Assembly (NCBI GenBank): GCA_002792135.1
Contig: PFNU01000005.1
Location: forward strand, 1-10,089
Source of the DNA: a bacterium (Candidatus Torokbacteria) CG_4_10_14_0_2_um_filter_35_8
GTDB lineage: Bacteria > Patescibacteriota > GCA-2792135
Length of the DNA: 10,089 nt
Reading direction: 5' to 3'
Shown: positions 5,043-10,089 of the stretch, in pieces
How the letters are laid out: every line of letters begins with the position of its first letter
How positions within the stretch are numbered: position 1 is the stretch's first letter
Made by a program: the position numbers and the translations under genes
The notes under the pieces: generated by a model
The model's input: only the letters and a program-made list of their open reading frames with translations
Told to the model about the DNA's origin: nothing
The model's database searches: none

Positions 5043-5825
5043 ATGGCTAAAACTCTTTGTCTTACTAATCAAAAAGGTGGAGTTGGAAAAACCACAACAG
5101 CAGTGAATTTGGGTGCTTACCTTGCAAATTTTGGCCGTAAGGTTTTAATAGTGGATTGTGATCCACAGGCTAATGCTACCTCAGGACTTGGAATAGACTT
5201 TCGACAGATTGATGCTGGAACCTATGATGTGCTAGTTAAGAATCTTCCTCTAACGCAAATTATTCTCCAGACAAAGATAGAAAATTATCATTTACTTCCA
5301 TCTTCACCCTCTCTTGCTGGGGCATCAGTGGAACTCATCCAGTTTGATAATCGTGAATTTAGACTTAAAAAAGCCTTAAAAGAAGTGCAAGAATATTATG
5401 ATTATATTTTCGTTGATTGCCCGCCAAGTTTGGGACTTCTTACTGTGAATGCGCTTACCGCATCAGATAGCGTAGTAATCCCAGTGCAGTGTGAATATTA
5501 TGCTTTAGAAGGAATGAGTCAGCTTATGCATACTATAAAGCTGGTTCAAGAAAGGTTAAAACCAGAATTAAAGATAATGGGAGTAGTTTTGACAATGTTT
5601 GATAGAAGGATTACCTTATCACGCCATGTAGTAAATGAAATGAGAAAGAATTTCCCTGGAAGAGTCTTTGATTCTATTATCCCCAGAAATATTAGACTTG
5701 CCGAAGCGCCATCGTATGGAGAAACTATTATGGAATATGATTTAGGTTCTAGAGGAGCAAGAGCATATGAGAATTTGGCGAAGGAAATAGTAAAACTAGA
5801 AGGAATCACGAATCATGAATCATGA
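5043..5825 (+). CDS. parA: ParA/Soj chromosome-partitioning ATPase
   Basis: ParA ATPases bind DNA non-specifically when ATP-bound and, with ParB, move or organise replicated origin regions on the nucleoid. At 260 residues the protein is standard size for the chromosomal type, with no N-terminal HTH. It has the deviant Walker A QKGGVGKTTTA (10-20) with signature K11 and K16, the switch I/Walker A' motif VDCDPQAN (37-44), and Walker B YIFVDCPPS around residue 124. The C-terminal DNA-binding side carries RRITLSRHVVNEMRK and the family-typical IPRNIRLAEAPSYG. The ATG is preceded by a heptamer repeat instead of a Shine-Dalgarno. The C-terminus (ITNHES) is encoded within a second heptamer repeat, so the last residues may be repeat-derived. 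parB follows 243 bp away on the same strand. No parS-like TGTTTCACGTGAAACA site was found in the window. Confidence 0.95.
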   Translation: MAKTLCLTNQKGGVGKTTTAVNLGAYLANFGRKVLIVDCDPQANATSGLGIDFRQIDAGTYDVLVKNLPLTQIILQTKIENYHLLPSSPSLAGASVELIQFDNREFRLKKALKEVQEYYDYIFVDCPPSLGLLTVNALTASDSVVIPVQCEYYALEGMSQLMHTIKLVQERLKPELKIMGVVLTMFDRRITLSRHVVNEMRKNFPGRVFDSIIPRNIRLAEAPSYGETIMEYDLGSRGARAYENLAKEIVKLEGITNHES

Positions 5826-5831
5826 ATTACG
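5804..5831 (+). repeat. Four tandem heptamers spanning the parA stop codon
   Basis: AATCACG, AATCATG, AATCATG and AATTACG run without gaps across 5804-5831 and include the TGA stop of parA at 5823-5825. They supply the final codons. This is the second heptamer array at parA, with a different unit from the one in the leader. Confidence 0.75.
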
Positions 5832-5860
5832 GGTTCTAGATACACTACCAAAAAACACCA

Positions 5861-6010
5861 TGTCATCTTGAGCAAGTCCACCGTAGCGTAGCGAAGGTGG
5901 ACACAGTCGAAAAGTATCCCCACTCGGTAAAAGACGTTGCAAGATTCAACGAGATTCTTCACCCACCATTGCTTCAGCCTGCGGCTGACTTAAGCGAATT
6001 CAGAATGACA
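5861..6010. mobile_element. MITE-like 150-bp non-coding repeat with imperfect terminal inverted repeats
   Basis: The element begins TGTCATCTTGA (5861-5871) and ends TTCAGAATGACA (5999-6010); the ends are imperfectly inverted. Inside are perfect hairpins GTCCACC/GGTGGAC (5876-5882 with 5896-5902) and TCAGCC/GGCTGA (5974-5979 with 5983-5988, loop TGC). Ends of the TGTCAT…TGA / TCAGAATGACA kind are common on dispersed non-coding repeats in many environmental bacteria. No transposase frame is present, so it would be non-autonomous. It separates parA from parB. Confidence 0.6.
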
Positions 6011-6068
6011 GAGATGCTTAGAAAATTCGTATTTATTCGCATATCCTTTAAATCTTAACCACAAACTT

Positions 6069-6938
6069 ATGGTTCAAAAAATAGGCTTAGGAAAAGGACT
6101 TGATTCTCTTATTCCTCTGGAAGAGACTTTAAAAGAGGTTTCTTTAGAAAAGGATAAAGAAGGTTTTTTAGAAATAGAGGTTGATAAAATAAGTCCCAAC
6201 CCCAATCAGCCGAGAAAGAATTTTAAAAAAGAAAGCTTAGAAGAACTTGCAAACTCTATCAGAAGCCATGGCATTTTGGAGCCTCTGATTGTTAGAGAGA
6301 AAGAAGAGAGCGGTTATGAGTTAGTAATAGGCGAAAGGAGACTTCGTGCTGCTAAAATGGTTGATTTACAAAGAGTTCCGGCAGTTATAAAAAAACTGAC
6401 TGATAAACAATGTGCAGAATTAAGCCTTATTGAAAATATTCAAAGAGACGATCTTAATGCAATAGAAAAAGCCCATGCTTATAAAAAGATTTTAGAAGGT
6501 TTTGGCCTTACCCAGGAACATCTTGCAAGACACTTGGGCATGCAAAGATCAGCTATTGCTAATACTTTGAGACTCCTCAAACTATCCTCTTTTATTCAAG
6601 AAGCAATCATTAATGGGATAATTACTGAAGGTCATGCAAGAGCTGTCCTTTCTTTAGAAAGCGAAGAAGATCGTAAGGTATTATTTGACAAGATATTAAA
6701 AATGCACTTAAGTGTGCGTCAGGCTGAGAGCACAGCACGAAGATTGTGTGGAAAAAGCGGTAAGGGTCGTTTAAGAATTGCTCCCAAAACTCAACAAGAA
6801 TTTATAAAATGCCAAGAAGCTTTAGAGCAAAAATTTAAAGTACCAGTGAAAATCAGAGCAAAAAATAAAGGTGGAAGTATAATTATTAAATATCGGGATA
6901 TTGATGAATTGAATAGGATAGTGGAGACGATTGGATAA
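6069..6938 (+). CDS. parB: ParB/Spo0J chromosome-partitioning protein
   Basis: ParB is a CTP-dependent DNA clamp that loads at parS and stimulates ParA. The protein is 289 residues, the usual length. The N-terminal ParA-interacting peptide KIGLGKGLDSLI (4-15) is typical. The CTP-binding ParB domain includes PNPNQPRKNF (44-52), HGILEPLIVR (67-76), GERRLRAA (88-95) and ENIQRDDLN (122-130). The HTH is LTQEHLARHLGMQRSAIANTL (about 147-167), and a dimerisation domain follows to the C-terminus. All the expected motifs look intact. The ATG fits the conserved N-terminus although no Shine-Dalgarno is visible. Upstream lies the 150-bp repeat, so parB may be transcribed from parA or from within the spacer; no strong promoter was seen there. 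It converges with rel at a shared hairpin. Confidence 0.95.
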   Translation: MVQKIGLGKGLDSLIPLEETLKEVSLEKDKEGFLEIEVDKISPNPNQPRKNFKKESLEELANSIRSHGILEPLIVREKEESGYELVIGERRLRAAKMVDLQRVPAVIKKLTDKQCAELSLIENIQRDDLNAIEKAHAYKKILEGFGLTQEHLARHLGMQRSAIANTLRLLKLSSFIQEAIINGIITEGHARAVLSLESEEDRKVLFDKILKMHLSVRQAESTARRLCGKSGKGRLRIAPKTQQEFIKCQEALEQKFKVPVKIRAKNKGGSIIIKYRDIDELNRIVETIG

Positions 6939-6945
6939 ATCATAG

Positions 6946-6982
6946 AGACGCCCCAGCAGGAAGACACCCCAACGGGGCGTCT
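6946..6982. terminator. Shared GC-rich hairpin between converging parB and rel
   Basis: A 9-bp perfect stem AGACGCCCC/GGGGCGTCT (6946-6954 with 6974-6982) encloses a 19-nt loop that holds a third copy, AGACACCCC (6962-6970). On the minus strand that third copy can pair instead with the 6974-6982 arm through a G-U wobble and a 3-nt loop. The T tract is short (TCTTT) and the right arm abuts the rel stop, so termination is likely but not textbook. Confidence 0.6.
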
Positions 6983-8461
6983 TTACCTTCCATTCTTCTT
7001 CCTAAACCATGCTCTAATCTTTGATCTTGCTTGGTGGGTTTTGACGAATTTAAGCCAATCTTGAGATGGGCTCTTATTTTTTAAAGTCATGATCTCTACG
7101 AGATCGCCGCTGGCTAATTTTGTATTAAGACGTACTATTTTCCCGTTTACTTTAGCGATCTGGCATTGAAAGCCCAATTCAGTATGAACTTTAAAAGCAA
7201 AATCTATGGGCGTTGCTCCTTCAGGAAGACTAATTGGGTCTCCTTTGGGTGTAAAAACAAAGATATGTTTTTCAAAAAAAGTGGTTCTTAGATCTTTTAG
7301 AAATTCTCCTGGATCTTTATTGGAATTTTTCTGTTGCCACTTTGCAAGATCTCTTACCCAGGAGAATTTTTTTAGATTTAGAGGATCAGATTTCTTGTCT
7401 CTTTCAGAATAATACCAATGAGCTGCAACGCCGTATTCTGCCTCTTCATGCATCTTCTCAGTTCTAATCTGAATTTCAATAATCTTCCCATCATCACAAA
7501 AAACAGTTGTATGAAGAGATTGGTACCCATTAGGTTTAGGGTTAGCAATATAATCTTTTATTCTTCCAGTAAGTGGTTTCCAATACTGATGAATTATCCC
7601 CAGAGCTTTATAACATGAAGCTATATCGGAAACGATCACTCTTAAAGCAACTATATCGTAGATTTGGCCAATATCGTCATTATATCTTTGAAGCTTCTGA
7701 TGAAGACTATAAGTATGTTTTGCTCTACTATGAATATCAACAAACGAGACATCTGAATTCTTAAGGAGTTTTTTAAGTTTTTTCTTAGCTATGATAGTGT
7801 GTTTTTCTTTTCCCTTATAGAATTTTCTAACACGCTTTTCAAGGCTTTTAAATTTTTTAGGATAAAGATAGTGAAAAGCAAGGTCTTCTATCCGTCCTTT
7901 TATTTCTCCCATTCCTAATCTTTCAGCAATGGGAGCATAAACTTCCAAAGATTCTCTCGCAATTCTTATTTGCTTATCTCTTGGTAATGCGTAAAGGGTT
8001 TGCAAATTATGTTTTCTATCCGCAAGTCTTACCAGAATTACTCTTATATCTTCTGCCATTGCCACAAACATTTTTCTTAAGTTTTCTGCAAGGTATTCTT
8101 TTGTATCTTTTCTTAGTTTTATTTGTCCGAGCTTGCTAACACCTTCTACGATTTTTGCAACTTTTCTTCCAAAATACTTTTCTATATCAGAAAGAGTATA
8201 AGAGGTATCTTCAAGGGTATCATGAAGAAGGGCTGCAATAATGGTCTCAGTATCAAGATTTAACTCAGTTAAAGTAAAAGCGGTATGAAGCGGATGCTGC
8301 AAATACTCTTCTCCTGATTTTCTCTTTTGCCCTTTATGCGCTTTTTGAGAGAAAAGATAAGCTCGCTTTACTACCCTTAGATCAACATTAGGTGAGTTTT
8401 TCTTAATTTTTTCAGATAACTTTTTATAAGTTATTTTTGGAAGTTTCTTTTGTATAGTCAC
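6983..8461 (-). CDS. rel: Bifunctional (p)ppGpp synthetase/hydrolase, Rel/SpoT type, without ACT domain
   Basis: Rel proteins make and degrade the alarmone (p)ppGpp. The N-terminal HD hydrolase domain has H56, H80-D81, E84-D85 and D148 (ALLHDTLEDT, RLADRKHN), so hydrolase residues are present. The synthetase domain has RAKHTYSLHQKL, IYDIVALRVIV (D269), RIKDYIANPKPNGYQSLHTT (300-319) and EIQIRTEKMHEEAEYGVAAHW (E329 on). The RxKD form (R300, K302, D303) is the signature of bifunctional Rel rather than RelA's ExDD. A TGS domain follows (about 396-459). The protein then ends after SPSQDWLKFVKTHQARSKIR: at 492 residues it lacks the helical, zinc-finger and ACT regions of the usual roughly 720-740-residue enzyme, which sense the ribosome. 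The natural-looking stop at a domain boundary suggests a shortened form, not a break. The GTG start lies inside topA (38-nt overlap), so it is probably translated by coupling. Confidence 0.93.
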   Translation of the reverse strand: MTIQKKLPKITYKKLSEKIKKNSPNVDLRVVKRAYLFSQKAHKGQKRKSGEEYLQHPLHTAFTLTELNLDTETIIAALLHDTLEDTSYTLSDIEKYFGRKVAKIVEGVSKLGQIKLRKDTKEYLAENLRKMFVAMAEDIRVILVRLADRKHNLQTLYALPRDKQIRIARESLEVYAPIAERLGMGEIKGRIEDLAFHYLYPKKFKSLEKRVRKFYKGKEKHTIIAKKKLKKLLKNSDVSFVDIHSRAKHTYSLHQKLQRYNDDIGQIYDIVALRVIVSDIASCYKALGIIHQYWKPLTGRIKDYIANPKPNGYQSLHTTVFCDDGKIIEIQIRTEKMHEEAEYGVAAHWYYSERDKKSDPLNLKKFSWVRDLAKWQQKNSNKDPGEFLKDLRTTFFEKHIFVFTPKGDPISLPEGATPIDFAFKVHTELGFQCQIAKVNGKIVRLNTKLASGDLVEIMTLKNKSPSQDWLKFVKTHQARSKIRAWFRKKNGR

Positions 8462-10089
8462 AAGTTTTACTTGAACACTTTATTTTATTTTTACCTGCAA
8501 AAACCAGAAGGCTTTTGCACTTAGGGCAGATTTTGCCGACAGGTTTATTCCACAAAGCGAAATTGCACTTAGGGTAGTTAGAACACCCGTAAAAAACCCT
8601 TCCTTTTTTTGATTTTCTTTCAATAATATCTCCTTCTTTACATTTAGGACATTTCACACCAATTTTTTTGATAATTGGTTTAGTATTTTTGCACTTAGGA
8701 TAGTTTGAGCAAGCAAGAAATGGTCCGAACTTACCATGTTTTATTTCCATTTTTGCGCCACATTTTTCACACTTTTCTTTAGTATATTCTTTTTTTATTT
8801 TTTTCTCTTCTCCTAAGGGTTCAGTGTATTTACACTCAGGATACCCTTCACATGCTAAGAACTTTCCAAACCTTCCAAATTTTATTACCAGAGATTTCCC
8901 ACATTTAGGGCACTTTTTCTTGGTTTTTTCTTGAAAGTCTTTTTTGGAGACTTGTTTTTCTTTTTTCTTTAGATTATCTTCAAAAGGCGTATAAAAATCC
9001 GAGATTACCGGCACCCATTTTTTATCACCGGAAGCAATTTCATCTAAATCCCCTTCCATTTGAGCTGTGAATTTAATATCCACAATATCAGGAAAATGCT
9101 TTACCAAGAGGTCGTTTACCACAAAACCTATTTCTTCTGGTATAAAGTACCGTCCTTCTTTTTTCACATAACCGCGACTTTGAATAGTACTCATAATTGG
9201 AGCATAAGTTGAGGGTCTACCAATTCCTTCTTTCTCTAAAGTTTTAACCAAAGTTGCTTCAGTATAACGGGCGGAGGGTTTAGTAAAGTGTTGTAGAGGA
9301 GCAAGTTTAATAAGATCTAGTATTTCCTTTTCGGATAATTCTGGTAAAACGTTTTCAGAGATAGGGAGTTTCTCTCCCTCATAAATTTTTAAATAGCCCA
9401 AAAACTTGATTTGCGATCCAATACTTCTAAAAGTGTAATTTTTTGCTTTAATATCAACGATTACTTGATCTGCTACTGCCTCTTTCATTTGGCAAGCGAG
9501 TGCCTGTTGCCAGATTAATTTATAAAGTTTAAATTGGTCAGGTCCCAAATATTGTTTTAAATCTTCTGGTTTTCTTTCAAAAGAAGTGGGTCTGATTGCC
9601 TCATGTGCTTCTTGAGCAGATTTTGATTTTGTCTTATAGAATCTTGGAGTAGGAAGTGCATAATTTTCACCGAATTCTTTTGTGATTACTTTTTTAGCTT
9701 GGGCGGTAGCTTTTTTCGCGAGGTTAGTTGAGTCAGTTCTCATGTAGGTTATAAGGCCAACTGATCTTCCCTTACCTAAGCTGATTCCTTCATAAAGTTG
9801 CTGGGCAATCATCATAGTTTTTTTAGCAGAAAATCTGAGTCTATTTACTCCTGCCTGCTGCATTGTGCTGGTCGTGAACGGAGGATAAGAATATTTTTTT
9901 ACTTCTTTTTTAGTAATTTTTGTGATTTGGAATTTTTGCTTTTCTAAATCTGATACTATTTTTTTTACTTGCTTTTTATTTTTTATTCCTAATTTTGGAA
10001 TACGCTTATCATCTTTTGCATATAGTTTTGCTATAAAATGTTCTTTATCTCCAATTTCTTTAGCAAGTTCTGCTTCAATCTCCCAATAC
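8424..10089 (-). CDS. topA: DNA topoisomerase I, 5' end outside window
   Basis: TopA relaxes negative supercoils by transient single-strand breakage through a 5'-phosphotyrosine link. About 554 residues are in the window. The frame is open through the right edge; the ATG at 9863 is internal, because upstream sequence reads as TopA (YWEIEAEL near the edge, then PPFTTSTMQQAG). The active-site tyrosine is in VGLITYMRTDST (codon at 9746-9744). Later core motifs include SAQEAHEAIRPTS, YTEATLVKTLEKEGIGRPST and FTAQMEGDLDEIASG. The C-terminus has four zinc-ribbon repeats of the Topo_C type. Three read CPKCGKSL…ACEGYPECK, CEKCGAKM…ACSNYPKCK and CPKCKEGD…GCSNYPKCN; the fourth is a divergent CPKCKSLL…CSSKTCDY. 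The N-terminal Toprim domain lies beyond the window. Its stop is 38 nt inside rel, indicating one transcript. Confidence 0.95.
   Translation of the reverse strand, partial: YWEIEAELAKEIGDKEHFIAKLYAKDDKRIPKLGIKNKKQVKKIVSDLEKQKFQITKITKKEVKKYSYPPFTTSTMQQAGVNRLRFSAKKTMMIAQQLYEGISLGKGRSVGLITYMRTDSTNLAKKATAQAKKVITKEFGENYALPTPRFYKTKSKSAQEAHEAIRPTSFERKPEDLKQYLGPDQFKLYKLIWQQALACQMKEAVADQVIVDIKAKNYTFRSIGSQIKFLGYLKIYEGEKLPISENVLPELSEKEILDLIKLAPLQHFTKPSARYTEATLVKTLEKEGIGRPSTYAPIMSTIQSRGYVKKEGRYFIPEEIGFVVNDLLVKHFPDIVDIKFTAQMEGDLDEIASGDKKWVPVISDFYTPFEDNLKKKEKQVSKKDFQEKTKKKCPKCGKSLVIKFGRFGKFLACEGYPECKYTEPLGEEKKIKKEYTKEKCEKCGAKMEIKHGKFGPFLACSNYPKCKNTKPIIKKIGVKCPKCKEGDIIERKSKKGRVFYGCSNYPKCNFALWNKPVGKICPKCKSLLVFAGKNKIKCSSKTCDYTKETSKNNL

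Noticed and set aside
7206..7764. Plus-strand frames antisense to rel
   Set aside because: They are shadows of a well-conserved gene on the other strand and have no family features or start signals.

Overview
The window is AT-rich, tightly packed bacterial DNA. Gene content and family variants point to a Candidate Phyla Radiation (Patescibacteria) genome, perhaps Microgenomates-like. The pointers are a ThyX-like C-terminal region with a Cys cluster, a Rel protein without an ACT domain, a small Cys-rich 86-residue protein and small genes with weak or no Shine-Dalgarno sequences. TGA is used as a normal stop (parA, the first CYTH gene), so there is no sign of TGA recoding. The lineage is an inference from general family knowledge, not a search result.

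Layout. 1-824 (+): 3' part of a flavin-dependent thymidylate synthase (ThyX)-like gene, followed by a bidirectional terminator and a compact three-way-junction-like element. 2847-954 (-): a four-gene operon with a near-consensus promoter, encoding a CYTH phosphohydrolase/cyclase-like protein, a YecM-like VOC protein, an unrecognised protein and a small membrane protein. 2959-3311 (+): a small gene broken by a one-base frameshift. 4835-3372 (-): a second CYTH gene, inactivated by a 10-bp tandem duplication and lacking a usual start codon; a MazG-like gene apparently frameshifted two codons after its natural ATG; and a small Cys-rich protein. 5043-6938 (+): parA and parB, separated by a 150-bp mobile-type repeat, with heptamer repeats at both ends of parA. 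10089-6983 (-): topA (5' end outside the window) overlapping a bifunctional rel gene.

Function. The right half is core housekeeping: chromosome segregation (ParA/ParB), supercoiling (TopA) and stringent response (Rel). The left half holds thymidylate synthesis and several nucleotide- or triphosphate-linked families (two CYTH, one MazG).

The most notable result is a cluster of three broken genes between about 2959 and 4835. Two lesions look like loss of a single T in a short T run and one is an exact 10-bp duplication. This is either real gene decay or, for the single-base cases, sequence error. The second notable result is the inverted heptamer-repeat hairpin forming the parA leader and ending at its start codon. 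I found no convincing new defence or mobile system.
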